NCBI RefSeq assembly: GCF_018476525.1 | Contig: NZ_JAHCST010000013.1 | Span: forward strand, 168,486 to 222,648 | Direction: 5' to 3' | Source: Acrocarpospora catenulata | Lineage (GTDB): Bacteria; Actinomycetota; Actinomycetes; Streptosporangiales; Streptosporangiaceae | DNA length: 54,163 bases | Shown here: one piece after another, positions 18,487 to 26,984 of the stretch | Layout of the letters: each line of letters starts with the position of its first letter | Numbering within the stretch: the first letter of the stretch is position 1 | Program-made: the position numbers and the translations under genes | The notes under the pieces: model-generated | Told to the model about the DNA's origin: nothing | Database searches by the model: none | Seen by the model: the letters and a program-made list of their open reading frames with translations, nothing else

Positions 18487-20376
18487 ATGACGGACACGGG
18501 GGTGCGGCGCTGGCTGCTGAAGGGCCTGCGCCGGGACGGTCCCGGGGCGCACGAAGAGGCGCCCGAGCGGCAGCATCCCTGGTGGCAGGTGATGTGCCTG
18601 ACCGGCGTGGACTACTTCTCCACGCTGGGCTACCAGCCGGGCATCGCGGCGCTGGCGGCGGGGGCGCTGAGCCCGGTGGCGACAATGCTGCTGGTGGCGC
18701 TGACGCTGTTCGGGGCGCTGCCGACGTACCGGGCGGTGGCCGGGGAGAGCCCGCACGGGCTGGGGTCGCTGTCCATGCTGGAACGGCTGCTGCCGGGGTG
18801 GCCGGGCAAGCTCCTGGTGCTCTTCCTGCTCGGCTTCGTGGCCACCGCGTTCATCGTCACCATCACGCTGTCGGCGGCCGACGCGACCGCGCACATCCTG
18901 CACAACCCGTTCGTGCCCGGCTTCTTCGCGGGGTGGGGGGTGCCGGTCACGCTGGTGCTGATCGCCGCGCTCGGCGCGGTGTTCCTGGCCGGGTTCAGCG
19001 AGGCCATCTCGATCGCGGTGGTGCTGGTGGCGGTCTACCTGGCGGTCAACGTGGTGGTGATCGCCACGGCCGTGCAGCACGTGCTGGCCCACCCCGAGCT
19101 GGTCACCGGCTGGCGGAACGTGCTGTCCACCGACTACTCCAGTCCCGTCGCCATGATCGCCGTCGCGCTGTACGTGATGCCCAAGCTCGCCCTCGGTCTG
19201 TCCGGGTTCGAGACGGGCGTGGCGGTGATGCCGCTGGTCAAGGGGGATCTGGCGGAGCGGGTGAAGGGCGCCAGGCGGCTGCTCACCACCGCCGCGCTGA
19301 TCATGAGCGGGTTCCTGATCACGTCCAGCTTCGCGACCACCGTGCTGATCCCGCCGGAGGCGTTCGCCGAGGGCGGGGCCGCCAACGGGCGGGCCCTGGC
19401 CTACCTGGCCCACGCCTACCTGGGCGACTGGTTCGGCACCGCCTACGACCTGAGCACCATCGCGATCCTCTGGTTCGCCGGAGCCTCCGCCATGGCGGGC
19501 CTGCTCAACATCGTCCCCCGCTACCTCCCCCGGTACGGCATGGCCCCCGACTGGACCCGCGCCGCCCGGCCGATGGTGCTGGTCTTCACCGCCATCTCCG
19601 GCCTGATCACCCTGGTCTTCGACGCCGACGTGGAATCCCAGGGCGGCGCGTACGCCACCGGGGTGCTGGCGCTCATCCTCTCCGCGGCGGTCGCGGTCAC
19701 CCTCTCGGCCTGGTCGGCCGGGCGCACCCGGGCCGCGGTGTTCTTCGGCGCGGTCTCGCTGATCCTCGGCTACGCGGCGGTGGCCAACATCATCGAACGC
19801 CCGGACGGCCTGGTGATCGCGCTGCTCTTCGTGCTGGCCATCGTGATCACCTCGCTGATCTCCCGGGCCACCCGCTCCACCGAGCTCCGGGTCACCAGCA
19901 TCAGCCTGGACGACCTGGCCCGCCGCTTCGTCAACGAGTCCGGCGAGATCCGCCTGATCGCCAACGAGCCGAACGCGCGCGACCGCAAGGAGTACGTGGA
20001 CAAGGCCCGCGAGGCGTGGGAGCTGCACCGCCTGCGGACCAGCGAAGGGTTCCTGTTCCTGGAGGTCACCGTCCCCGACGCCTCCGAGTTCGCCGGGGAG
20101 ATCCGGGTCACCGGCGAGGAACGGCACGGCTTCCGCATCCTGCGCACGAGCAGCCCCGCCATCCCCAACACCATCGCCGCCCTCCTCCTCTACCTGCGGG
20201 ACCAGACCGGCAAGACCCCGCACGTCTACTTCCACTGGGCCGCCGAGGGCAACCCGATCGGCGCGCTACTGCGCTACCTGGTCTTCGGCGGCGGCGACAT
20301 CCCGCCCCTCACCCGCGAGGTCCTCCGCCAGGCCGAGCCGGACGCGGAGCGCCGCCCGATCGTGCACGTGGGCTGA
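18487..20376 (+). CDS. APC-superfamily amino acid permease with a cytosolic C-terminal domain
   Basis: Protein of about 630 residues; an in-frame GTG at 18481 is an equally possible start. It opens with a conserved amphipathic stretch ending in [16 protein letters not shown], the first-helix signature of APC transporters. About twelve hydrophobic segments follow up to residue 455. The last 170 residues are soluble and probably regulatory. The substrate, an amino acid or other small cation, cannot be read. It has no transporter or enzyme partner nearby and a strong terminator follows it. A 7-bp dyad (18432-18438 with 18471-18477) lies just upstream and may shape the leader. Confidence 0.8.
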   Translation: MTDTGVRRWLLKGLRRDGPGAHEEAPERQHPWWQVMCLTGVDYFSTLGYQPGIAALAAGALSPVATMLLVALTLFGALPTYRAVAGESPHGLGSLSMLERLLPGWPGKLLVLFLLGFVATAFIVTITLSAADATAHILHNPFVPGFFAGWGVPVTLVLIAALGAVFLAGFSEAISIAVVLVAVYLAVNVVVIATAVQHVLAHPELVTGWRNVLSTDYSSPVAMIAVALYVMPKLALGLSGFETGVAVMPLVKGDLAERVKGARRLLTTAALIMSGFLITSSFATTVLIPPEAFAEGGAANGRALAYLAHAYLGDWFGTAYDLSTIAILWFAGASAMAGLLNIVPRYLPRYGMAPDWTRAARPMVLVFTAISGLITLVFDADVESQGGAYATGVLALILSAAVAVTLSAWSAGRTRAAVFFGAVSLILGYAAVANIIERPDGLVIALLFVLAIVITSLISRATRSTELRVTSISLDDLARRFVNESGEIRLIANEPNARDRKEYVDKAREAWELHRLRTSEGFLFLEVTVPDASEFAGEIRVTGEERHGFRILRTSSPAIPNTIAALLLYLRDQTGKTPHVYFHWAAEGNPIGALLRYLVFGGGDIPPLTREVLRQAEPDAERRPIVHVG

Positions 20377-20391
20377 TCGGGCGGGGCCGAG

Positions 20392-20419
20392 CGAGGCGGC
20401 GGGAGGGGGAGCCGCCTCG
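20392..20419. terminator. Hairpin terminator after the APC permease gene
   Basis: Perfect 9-bp stem (20392-20400 with 20411-20419) and a 10-base purine loop, 15 bases after the permease stop. It could also serve the small reverse gene that ends at 20435. Confidence 0.65.
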
Positions 20420-20434
20420 TGCGTGCGCCTGAGG

Positions 20435-20554
20435 TCAGAAGGAGCGGTGGATCGTGTTGGAACGGGTGACCTTGGTGCGCTGGCTGGCGGAGTAGGTGGT
20501 GACCTTGGCGAAGACCTCGTCCTCGCCCAGGCATAGGCTGGCCGCATGGTCCAC
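20435..20554 (-). CDS. Possible small protein of about 39 residues
   Basis: Reverse-strand frame ending EDEVFAKVTTYSASQRT...IHRSF. About 31 of its 32 codons up to position 20531 end in G or C, while the other codon positions are much less GC-rich. This is the coding signature of this genome, and the other frames here do not show it. The start is uncertain: GTG at 20554 or 20560 would overlap the start of the xdhC-like gene on the other strand, and there is no ATG. I do not recognise the product; it has no membrane segment. Confidence 0.4.
   Translation of the reverse strand: MDHAASLCLGEDEVFAKVTTYSASQRTKVTRSNTIHRSF
20534..20539 (+). promoter_or_regulatory. TAGGCT -10 element of the xdhC-like gene
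   Basis: TAGGCT sits six bases before the ATG at 20546, the distance expected when transcription starts at the start codon itself. No Shine-Dalgarno sequence is present, so a leaderless mRNA is likely. Confidence 0.5.
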
Positions 20555-21064
20555 GTCCACGATCCGTCCTGCGCGGTGGCCCACGGCGAACCCGACGCCA
20601 CCGCCGAGCCCGCGCCCGTCCGGACGCTCGTCGCCGTCTTCGCCACCCCGCTGGCGGAGTACCTGCTCCGTTACGGCGCCGACCTCGGCTACCGTCCCGT
20701 CCTGTACGAACCGGATGCCGCCCGGGCCCTGGACGGCGTCCCGGCCACGGCCTCCCCGGCCTTCGACGAACTCACCGACGTCGTGCTCACCGACCACCAC
20801 CGGGACGAGATCGGCCCCGTGCTCCGTGACATCCTGGCCGTCCCCACCCGCTGGATCGGCATCATGGGCAGCCCTCGCCACGCGGGCCCGCACGTGCAGG
20901 CCCTCACCGACCTCGGCGTACCTCCCGCCCAGATCGCCCGCGTGCACCGCCCGATCGGCCTGGACATCGGCTCCCGCACCCCACCCGAGATCGCCATCGC
21001 CACGCTGGCCGGCCTCCTCGCCGACCGCAACGACCGCCCCGGCGGTTTCGCCTTCGCCCGCTAG
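20546..21064 (+). CDS. Stand-alone XdhC Rossmann-domain protein
   Basis: Protein of 172 residues corresponding to the C-terminal Rossmann domain of XdhC/CoxI proteins. The diagnostic segments are WIGIMGSPRHA and RPIGLDIGSRTPPEIAIATL. XdhC proteins help insert sulfurated molybdenum cofactor into xanthine dehydrogenase-type enzymes. The N-terminal XdhC_CoxI domain with its cofactor-binding cysteine is absent and no molybdenum enzyme is encoded nearby, so it may have another redox or nucleotide-binding role. It is followed after ten bases by the NUDIX gene. Confidence 0.75.
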   Translation: MVHVHDPSCAVAHGEPDATAEPAPVRTLVAVFATPLAEYLLRYGADLGYRPVLYEPDAARALDGVPATASPAFDELTDVVLTDHHRDEIGPVLRDILAVPTRWIGIMGSPRHAGPHVQALTDLGVPPAQIARVHRPIGLDIGSRTPPEIAIATLAGLLADRNDRPGGFAFAR

Positions 21065-21067
21065 GCT
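21062..21067 (+). promoter_or_regulatory. TAGGCT -10 element of the NUDIX gene
   Basis: The second TAGGCT in this small region contains the TAG stop codon of the xdhC-like gene and lies seven bases before the GTG start at 21075. Geometry again fits a leaderless transcript. Confidence 0.45.
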
Positions 21068-21074
21068 CTCCCGG

Positions 21075-21554
21075 GTGAGGAACTCCCACTGCTCCTTCTG
21101 CGGCACGGCGTACGCCGACGGCCTCCCCTGGCCCCGCACCTGCGCGTCCTGCGGGAACACCAGCTACCTCAACCCGCTCCCCGTGGCGGTCATCGTCCTG
21201 CCGGTCGACGACGGTGTCCTCGTCCTGCGCCGCGACATCGAACCCCGCCGGGGCGAACTGGCCCTGCCCGGCGGCTTCATCGAGCTGGGCGAGTCCTGGC
21301 AGGAGGCAGCGGTCCGCGAACTCCGCGAGGAGACGGGAATCGAGATATCCTCGGCCGACGTGCGCCTCTTCGACGTACTGAGCGCCCCCGACGGCACCGT
21401 ACTGATCTTCGCACTCGGCCCCCAGACGGCGTCGTCGGCACTACCCGCCATAACCGCCACCGCCGAGGCGACCGAGTGGCTGGTACTGGACAAGGCGGCC
21501 GAACTCGCCTTCCCGCTGCACACCCAGGCGGTGGAGCGGTACTTCGGCGGCTGA
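21075..21554 (+). CDS. NUDIX hydrolase with an N-terminal zinc ribbon
   Basis: Protein of 159 residues from a GTG start; the translation begins directly with a four-cysteine zinc ribbon (CSFCG and CASCG). A NUDIX fold follows with a complete box: a Gly, five residues to Glu, then RELREETGIEI. The zinc ribbon plus NUDIX layout is shared by NADH pyrophosphatase-like and ADP-ribose pyrophosphatase-like enzymes. It would hydrolyse a nucleoside diphosphate linked to another group, probably a housecleaning or NAD-related reaction. The substrate is not predictable from sequence alone. Confidence 0.85.
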   Translation: MRNSHCSFCGTAYADGLPWPRTCASCGNTSYLNPLPVAVIVLPVDDGVLVLRRDIEPRRGELALPGGFIELGESWQEAAVRELREETGIEISSADVRLFDVLSAPDGTVLIFALGPQTASSALPAITATAEATEWLVLDKAAELAFPLHTQAVERYFGG

Positions 21555-21798
21555 CCGAGGGGTTTACGCACCGGCCGGGCGTGCCGGGCCACCGAGCACA
21601 TCGATCAGGGCACCCACCACAACGCGGTCGGCTTCGGGCTCCGCCCGGTCGGCGCCTTCGGCGGGCCAGCCGATCGCGCACCGCTCATGACGCTCGGTTC
21701 GCTCGACACACTCACCGGGAACGCGGGGACCGCCGTCGAGTCTTACGACTTCCCGCGAGGCGATGACCTCCTTTCCGCCCAGATACGGGATCTAGACC
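21555..21798. other. Non-coding stretch or gene remnant after the NUDIX gene
   Basis: The 352 bases between NUDIX and the exonuclease contain no complete gene. In the NUDIX frame, reading past its stop gives about 75 further codons of G/C-ending bias (for example ATEHIDQGTHHNAVGFG). The reverse strand also has an open stretch without a start (21564-21784). Either could be the eroded end of a gene. An ATG at 21687 opens a frame that runs through the terminator and is not credible. Confidence 0.3.
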
Positions 21799-21833
21799 CC
21801 GGCCGGGGCGAGCGTCTTCATCGCCCCGGCCGG
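21799..21833. terminator. Strong hairpin terminator
   Basis: Perfect 13-bp stem (21799-21811 with 21821-21833) and a 9-base loop followed by TTT. It ends the NUDIX transcript and isolates the exonuclease gene. Confidence 0.8.
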
Positions 21834-21906
21834 TTTCCGTTGCAGAAGGGTCACGCTCCGCATATTCGGGGAGTGGGGTGGTCGGTGGCGTGCGATCTTG
21901 CCGTAC

Positions 21907-23112
21907 ATGATCGGTTACGCCGTTCTGGACCTGGAGACGACGGGGCTGCGGACCTCGTGGGGCGATCGGGTGATCGAGGTGGGGGTGGTGCACCTCGATC
22001 CGGGCGGGGAGGTCACCGGGGAGTGGAGCACGCTCGTCAATCCGGAGCGTGATCTGGGGCCGCAGCATGTGCACGGGATCACGGCGGCCGACATCCGGCA
22101 CGCACCGACATTTCTGGAAATAGCGGGAGAACTGACGGGGCTACTCGAGGGGCGGGTGCCGGTGGCGCACAACCTGCGCTTCGACCTCAATTTTCTCCAG
22201 TACGAGTACGACCGCATCGGGATCCCAACCCTGCCGACCAGGCATCTCGGCATCTGCACGATGACCGAGGCGGCCACCTATCTGCCGTACGCGCCCCGGA
22301 ACCTGGCCGGATGTTGCGCGGTGGCGGACATCCCTTTGAACGGGCACCATGACGCGCTGATCGACGCTCGGGCCGCCGCCGGCCTGCTCAAGCATTACCT
22401 CGCCAAGGCGGGATCCGCCTGGCACCCCGCCCTGCGCGACGCCGCCGCCCTCCGCTGGCCGGCGCCGCCGATGAGGGACGCCGCCTGGGTACGGCGGGGC
22501 GTGTCCGCCGAGCGGGACGGCCACTTCCTGGCCCGGCTGCTCGACCGTCTCCCCCGGGCTCCCGAACCCGCCCAGGCCGACGCGTACCTCGCCTTACTCG
22601 ACCAGGTGCTGCTGGACCACCACATCTCGGCCACCGAAGCGGACGCCCTGGTCGAGCTGGCCAACGATCTCGGCCTGGGGCGGGCCGATGTGGAACGGCT
22701 GCACCACGACTACCTGGCCGCGCTCGGTGCGGCCGCCCGGGCCGACGGGGTCGTCACCGAGCGGGAACGGCGCGAGATCAGCCTGGTGGCCGAGCTGCTC
22801 GGCCTGCCACCCGGTACCGCCGCCGAGGCGCTCGCCGCGTCCGCCGGGGCGGTGGCTCGGCGGCCCCGGTTCGAGTTGAACCCCGGTGACCTGGTCGTCT
22901 TCACCGGCGAGATGGACGGGGGACGGGAGAGCTGGGAGGAACGCGCGCGGCATGCCTCGTACGTGCCGCATCCGTACGTCACCAAGAAAGTGCGGCTGGT
23001 GATCGCCGCCGACCCCGACACGCTCTCCGGCAAAGCCAGGAAAGCCCGCACCTATGGAATTCCCATCATTACTCCTACCGCTTTCGCCGGAATGCTCGAC
23101 CGCGCGCGATAG
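21907..23112 (+). CDS. DEDDh exonuclease with TerB-like and BRCT domains
   Basis: Protein of 401 residues. The N-terminal 170 residues are a DnaQ-type 3'-5' exonuclease with DLETTG (Exo I), HNLRFDLNF (Exo II) and HHDALIDA (Exo III), so the four acidic residues and the His are present. Residues about 235-310 include ARADGVVTERERREISLVAE, a TerB-like helical segment. The C-terminus (about 325-398) fits a BRCT domain (GDLVVFTGEM...GIPIITPTAFAGML). The protein probably trims DNA ends in repair. The ATG at 21907 is chosen over an in-frame TTG at 21898. A TTA codon occurs at 22594. Confidence 0.85.
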   Translation: MIGYAVLDLETTGLRTSWGDRVIEVGVVHLDPGGEVTGEWSTLVNPERDLGPQHVHGITAADIRHAPTFLEIAGELTGLLEGRVPVAHNLRFDLNFLQYEYDRIGIPTLPTRHLGICTMTEAATYLPYAPRNLAGCCAVADIPLNGHHDALIDARAAAGLLKHYLAKAGSAWHPALRDAAALRWPAPPMRDAAWVRRGVSAERDGHFLARLLDRLPRAPEPAQADAYLALLDQVLLDHHISATEADALVELANDLGLGRADVERLHHDYLAALGAAARADGVVTERERREISLVAELLGLPPGTAAEALAASAGAVARRPRFELNPGDLVVFTGEMDGGRESWEERARHASYVPHPYVTKKVRLVIAADPDTLSGKARKARTYGIPIITPTAFAGMLDRAR

Positions 23113-23174
23113 TCTCGGCATCCCCAGCCCTCCCAGTCCCAGGAATCCCAGAGTCCCCAGGGCCGGCCGGCCTG

Positions 23175-23456
23175 TCAGTCCAGCGGGTCCACCGTGCCGC
23201 CGATTCGCCAGTACACGTTGTTCTCCCGGGTCAGGAAACCACCATCGATCAGATAGCGGCGCAGGGCCGCGTAGTCGTCGTAGAAGGTCAGCAGGATCTC
23301 GTTGACCTCCTTCTCCGGGTAGCGCACGCCCGGCTCGAAGGCTCCGGCGATGCGATCGAGCACCATCTGCCGTTTCGCCTGTTTGGCAGGCATCGTGATC
23401 AGCCGTCCGCGTACCAGGAACCGGTCGAGGAGCTCCGATGAATCGTCCGTGGTCAT
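23175..23456 (-). CDS. DUF2087 family protein
   Basis: Protein of 93 residues with the DUF2087 pattern: LLDRFLVRGRLITMPAKQAK, then the FEPGVRYPEKEVNEILLTF region, then DYAALRRYLIDGGFLTRE. The basic residues and helix spacing suggest a winged-helix-like nucleic-acid-binding fold; in other bacteria this domain is often fused to a small regulator. Function is unknown. The gene converges on the exonuclease gene with a GGCCGGCCGGCC palindrome (23161-23172) between them. Confidence 0.8.
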   Translation of the reverse strand: MTTDDSSELLDRFLVRGRLITMPAKQAKRQMVLDRIAGAFEPGVRYPEKEVNEILLTFYDDYAALRRYLIDGGFLTRENNVYWRIGGTVDPLD

Positions 23457-23530
23457 TTCGTCAGCCTACTTTTCCGCCTCGGTTGACTTTGCGTTCCCGG
23501 CAAGGACGATGGGGCTCGGAAGGCGGATTC

Positions 23531-24433
23531 ATGCGCATGTTCGGGATGCGGGTCCTGCGGGCAGGCGCCCTGGTAGGGGTGCTGGCCGGGCTGCTCACCG
23601 TCCCGGCCCCGGCGGCGGCCCAGGTCACGGCGGGGGCACCACAGCCGACGCTGGTCGCCATCCGGGCGGCCCACCATCCGGGGATGGATCGGCTGGTGTT
23701 CGAGTTCCGTGGTCCCCTGCCGGCCTGGCGTAGCGCGCAGTGGGTGAAGGGGCTGGTGGCCGATCCGTCCGGATTGCAGGTGCCGGTGGTCGGCAGCGCG
23801 GTGCTCAAGGTCCGGTTCGCCGGGGCCACCGGGCATGACCGCGGGGTGCTCACGTATGGCGCGACCAGGAGGACGTTCGCGTTACCCGGGGTGATCCAGG
23901 TGGTGAACACCGGGGATTTCGAGTCGGTGCTGTCGTTCGGGGTCGGGGTGGCCAAGAAGTCGTCCTTCCGGATGCACACCCTGCGCGATCCGAGCCGGGT
24001 CATCATCGACATCAAGACGCCCTATCGCACGGTCAACGTGCGGACCCATTTCCTGAACAGCGCCAATTTCAACATCGGGCGCACCCCGTACGGGAAGGCG
24101 GTGCAACGACCGGTGATCGCGTCGCGGACCGCGTTCGGTGCCTTGCAGCGCCTGTTCGCCGGGTTGACCCAGGCGGAACGGGACGCCGGACTGTATTTCG
24201 TGACCTCGAAGGCGACGGGATTCAGCAAGGTGACCGTAAAAGGCAAAGTGGCGCGGGTTTACCTGACGGGCGGTTGCGCGAGCGACGGATCCACGTTCAC
24301 CATCGCCGACGAGATCATGCCCACCCTCAAACAGTTCCCGTCCATTCGTTGGGTGAAGATCTACGACCCGACCGGGAAAACCCAGCAGCCGGAGGGACGG
24401 TCTGATTCCATTCCCACCTGCCTGGAGCCGTAG
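23531..24433 (+). CDS. Secreted AMIN-like / GerMN-like domain protein
   Basis: Protein of 300 residues with a signal peptide ending near PAAAQV. The mature N-terminal half resembles the actinobacterial AMIN-like beta domain (MDRLVFEFRGPLPAW...VIQVVNTGDFESVLSFGVGV). The C-terminal 100 residues resemble GerMN (LFAGLTQAERDAGLYF...EIMPTLKQFPSIRWVKIYDP). Such proteins sit at the cell surface and may bind cell wall. A GGAAGG ribosome site precedes the ATG at 23531, so the longer open frame upstream is not used. A TTA codon occurs at 23882. No enzymatic residues are evident. Confidence 0.7.
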   Translation: MRMFGMRVLRAGALVGVLAGLLTVPAPAAAQVTAGAPQPTLVAIRAAHHPGMDRLVFEFRGPLPAWRSAQWVKGLVADPSGLQVPVVGSAVLKVRFAGATGHDRGVLTYGATRRTFALPGVIQVVNTGDFESVLSFGVGVAKKSSFRMHTLRDPSRVIIDIKTPYRTVNVRTHFLNSANFNIGRTPYGKAVQRPVIASRTAFGALQRLFAGLTQAERDAGLYFVTSKATGFSKVTVKGKVARVYLTGGCASDGSTFTIADEIMPTLKQFPSIRWVKIYDPTGKTQQPEGRSDSIPTCLEP

Positions 24434-24547
24434 CCGACCGCACCGGGGCACATTTGATGCCAAATCGCTCCAGACGGGTCGATTTCTTGGGAACTCCATA
24501 TCATGATCAAGGAGGGACCATCATAAATCGGAGATAGAGGGGCATCG

Positions 24548-24997
24548 GTGACACAGGAATCCTTGCCAAGGGGCTGGAGTCGGGATGTTCCGCGCCGGGA
24601 GCTCAGGCCAGGCGAACGCCCGCCTCGGTCGGACACGGTTCGCACGGTCTACGCGGTGGCACTCTGGCTGGCCACGCTGGGCGTACCGTTCGTGGTCGGT
24701 GTCCGTTTCGCCCGCGCGGACCCCACGGGTAACGAGGTGGCGTCCGCGGTGCTCGGGCTCCTCATGGCGCTGGTGCCGCATTTGATCGTCGGTCTCCTGG
24801 TGGCGGAGCGGGTTTCGCTCAGCAGGCGGGACATATTCCGCGGGCACAGCTGGGCTCGACGGGCCGCATTTCTCCCCTACCGGGACTGGCCTCCGTTGCC
24901 GAGTGAGGTCGATCGGCTGGAGCGGATAGTGGTGGAAGGTGACAAACGTCGCGTCTTCCGCTTTAGGGAGGAAGGCGGAGAAAGCCGGGTGGAATGA
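24548..24997 (+). CDS. Small membrane protein with two helices
   Basis: Protein of 149 residues from a GTG start preceded by an AGAGGGG-type ribosome site. Two hydrophobic helices (about 32-53 and 65-86) are flanked by basic, Arg-rich cytosolic segments. I do not recognise the family. It is separated from the histidine phosphatase by about 50 bases and read in the same direction, which gives no functional clue. Confidence 0.55.
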   Translation: MTQESLPRGWSRDVPRRELRPGERPPRSDTVRTVYAVALWLATLGVPFVVGVRFARADPTGNEVASAVLGLLMALVPHLIVGLLVAERVSLSRRDIFRGHSWARRAAFLPYRDWPPLPSEVDRLERIVVEGDKRRVFRFREEGGESRVE

Positions 24998-25048
24998 GGG
25001 CTCGGAGCGTCTTGTTTACCTTAGAGGAGCGGAGTCTGTGGGGGCATT

Positions 25049-25750
25049 GTGGCCTGTGTCCATGGTGAGGGTCCTGGGGCGACTCCTGAAGTGGTGTACG
25101 CCGTCAGGCATGGGCAGAGTACGGCCAACGCCGCGTTTCTCGACCCGAAGGCCGTGGTTCCGGCCGACGACGGGGCGATCAGCCTGACCGAGTTGGGTGG
25201 ACGGCAGGCTGGAGCCGTGGGTCTTTGGCTGGCCGGGTTGCCGGATGCGGAAATGCCGGACATGGTGTGGTGCTCGCCGTATCTGCGGGCCGTACAGACC
25301 TGGGAGGTGGCGTCCAGGGAACTCGGACCACGACCGGCACCGTGCTACCGGATCGACTCCCGGCTCCGGGACCGCTACCGGGGACAACTGAGCCATCTGC
25401 GCCCCGCCGAGGTGCGGGAGCGTTTCCCGGAGGAGTACGCCAAGGAGGCCGCCGACAGCCTCGGATACCGCCCGCCTGACGGGGAATCGTTCCTGGACGT
25501 GGCCGAACGCCTGCGAGACGTGGTGACCGACATCGAAGCCGACCGGCACCGCCGGGTGCTGATCGTGGCCCACGACGCGGTGGTGCTCTTCCTCCGGATG
25601 ATCCTGGAGAAACTGACCCACGCCGAAGTGCTGACCATCGCCGACGGCGGCCTCGCCGGAAACGCCTCCGTCACCAGCTGGCACCGGAGCGAGGGCGCCT
25701 ACCGCCTGGTCACCTACGACGACCGCACCCACCTGAAGGGAACCTCCTGA
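25049..25750 (+). CDS. Histidine phosphatase (phosphoglycerate mutase-like)
   Basis: Protein of 233 residues with the catalytic RHG motif in YAVRHGQSTANA near residue 20 and the second histidine in LIVAHDAVV. A conserved Arg lies in LRDRYRGQL and the phosphate-pocket Glu in DGESFLDV. Members dephosphorylate sugar phosphates, nucleotides or phosphoproteins; the substrate here is unknown. The GTG at 25049 is assumed; a GTG at 25091 would remove an atypical N-terminal 14 residues. The next small gene starts 19 bases later, so the two may be co-transcribed. Confidence 0.8.
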   Translation: MACVHGEGPGATPEVVYAVRHGQSTANAAFLDPKAVVPADDGAISLTELGGRQAGAVGLWLAGLPDAEMPDMVWCSPYLRAVQTWEVASRELGPRPAPCYRIDSRLRDRYRGQLSHLRPAEVRERFPEEYAKEAADSLGYRPPDGESFLDVAERLRDVVTDIEADRHRRVLIVAHDAVVLFLRMILEKLTHAEVLTIADGGLAGNASVTSWHRSEGAYRLVTYDDRTHLKGTS

Positions 25751-25769
25751 CGAAGAGAGGGCAGGAATC

Positions 25770-26045
25770 ATGACCGGCCCAAAGAGACCCGAAAGCTTCA
25801 GAGACCGCCTCTGGGCGGAGATCTCCCCCACCATGGAACGCCCGAAGAGCCCCCTCAACCTCCGGATCGCCCTGGCCGCCTTCGGCCTGATCGTCACCGC
25901 GACCCTGGCCGCCCTCGCCGCCCTGGCCGACTGGGCCCTCGCCGCCGCCATCCTCTCGGTGATAGCCGCCTTCTCCATCGGCAACCTCGCCACCCTCATC
26001 TACATCCGCTCCAAGCGCGGCGGCAGCCACTCCCTCTTCGAGTAG
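25770..26045 (+). CDS. Small two-helix membrane protein (DUF6343-like)
   Basis: Protein of 91 residues. A basic N-terminal arm ending in ERPKSPLNLRIALA leads into two adjacent hydrophobic helices (about 32-50 and 55-75) and a basic tail. The arrangement and the SPLNLRIALA segment resemble small actinobacterial proteins grouped as DUF6343; this assignment is from memory. A GAGGGCAGG-like ribosome site precedes the ATG. It is likely co-transcribed with the phosphatase. Confidence 0.6.
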   Translation: MTGPKRPESFRDRLWAEISPTMERPKSPLNLRIALAAFGLIVTATLAALAALADWALAAAILSVIAAFSIGNLATLIYIRSKRGGSHSLFE

Positions 26046-26101
26046 AAGGCGCGGTCCTTCCGGTGTTGTTGTCACCATGATCACCTCAGTACTCTCGGCC
26101 G

Positions 26102-26611
26102 GTGGTGAGTGATCTCGGATTCACGTGTTCATGCTGTGGGCAGCGGCACGACGGTCTGCCCTTGGGCTTTTCGACGGAGGCTCCCGTCTACTGGATGCCC
26201 GAGATGGCCGATGACCCGGACTGCGGGCTGAGCTCCGACCAGTGCGTGATCCAGCGGCAGGCGTTCTTCGTGCGCGGGTTGATCGAGATCCCCGTGACCG
26301 ACCTCGGCGAGGTGTTCAGCTGGGGCGTCTGGGTCTCGCTCAGCCCCGAGAAGTTCGCTCGCGCCACAGAACTCTGGGAGATCCCCGGCAGGGAGAGCGA
26401 ACCCCCCTACTTCGGCTGGCTGTCCACAGACCTGCCCATCTACTCGTCAACGATCAACCTCAAGACCAACCTGCACACCCGCCCAGTCGGGCAACGCCCG
26501 CTCATCGAACTGGAGCCCACCGACCACCCACTGGCCGTCGAACAGCGAAATGGGATCACCACGGCCCGGCTCCAGCAGATCACCGAGACCCTCCTCCACC
26601 CAGACCAGTAG
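26102..26611 (+). CDS. DUF2199 family protein
   Basis: Protein of 169 residues. The opening FTCSCCGQRHDGLPLGF with a CxxC pair, the VFSWGVWVSLS segment and the later YSSTINLKTNLHTRP match the DUF2199 family of soluble proteins of unknown function. The two adjacent GTG codons at 26102 and 26105 are both possible starts. It stands alone, followed by a decayed acetyltransferase gene on the other strand. Confidence 0.8.
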   Translation: MVSDLGFTCSCCGQRHDGLPLGFSTEAPVYWMPEMADDPDCGLSSDQCVIQRQAFFVRGLIEIPVTDLGEVFSWGVWVSLSPEKFARATELWEIPGRESEPPYFGWLSTDLPIYSSTINLKTNLHTRPVGQRPLIELEPTDHPLAVEQRNGITTARLQQITETLLHPDQ

Positions 26612-26673
26612 ACCGCACGGGCAACTCCTGCGCCGTTCTCGCCGCCCATGGAGCAGTCGTTCTTGATCGCTGG

Positions 26674-26880
26674 TCAGGCGATGGTGAAGGAGATCCACAC
26701 CTCCGGGGGAACGTCGGGCCGGTTCGGCACGGGCCGGCGTTCCTCCGTCCACGCATCGCCGGCGATCTCGGTGGCGACGCGCCGCCAGAACGCGACGGCC
26801 GCCGTGTTCGAGTCCTGGAAGGCGACCTTCCACGGGCCGGGGTGCCGGGAGATCACCTCCCGCCAGAAGCAACATCCGGC
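26674..26880 (-). pseudogene. 3' remnant of a GNAT acetyltransferase gene
   Basis: About 65 codons on the reverse strand read as the C-terminal part of a GNAT N-acetyltransferase. The segment ISRHPGPWKVAFQDSNTAAV matches the end of the acetyl-CoA-binding region, followed by FWRR and the family's final strand. The frame is open further upstream but the resemblance stops near 26880, and the N-terminal half with the cofactor P-loop is missing. A deletion has removed it. The breakpoint lies just before the promoter of the betaine oxygenase gene, so the remnant may mark where that locus joined this chromosome. Confidence 0.6.
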
Positions 26881-26984
26881 CGGAAAGGTAAATCCAGCGG
26901 CTTTGGACCTCCGCTGAGGCAGCTCTCGCCGCCGCCCGGTGCCCGGTCGGGTTGGGGAACGACTTGGGGAGTTGAGTTGGGTGC

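Noticed and set aside
21687-22052. 121-codon forward frame before the exonuclease
   Set aside because: It reads through a 13-bp terminator hairpin and into the exonuclease gene in another frame.
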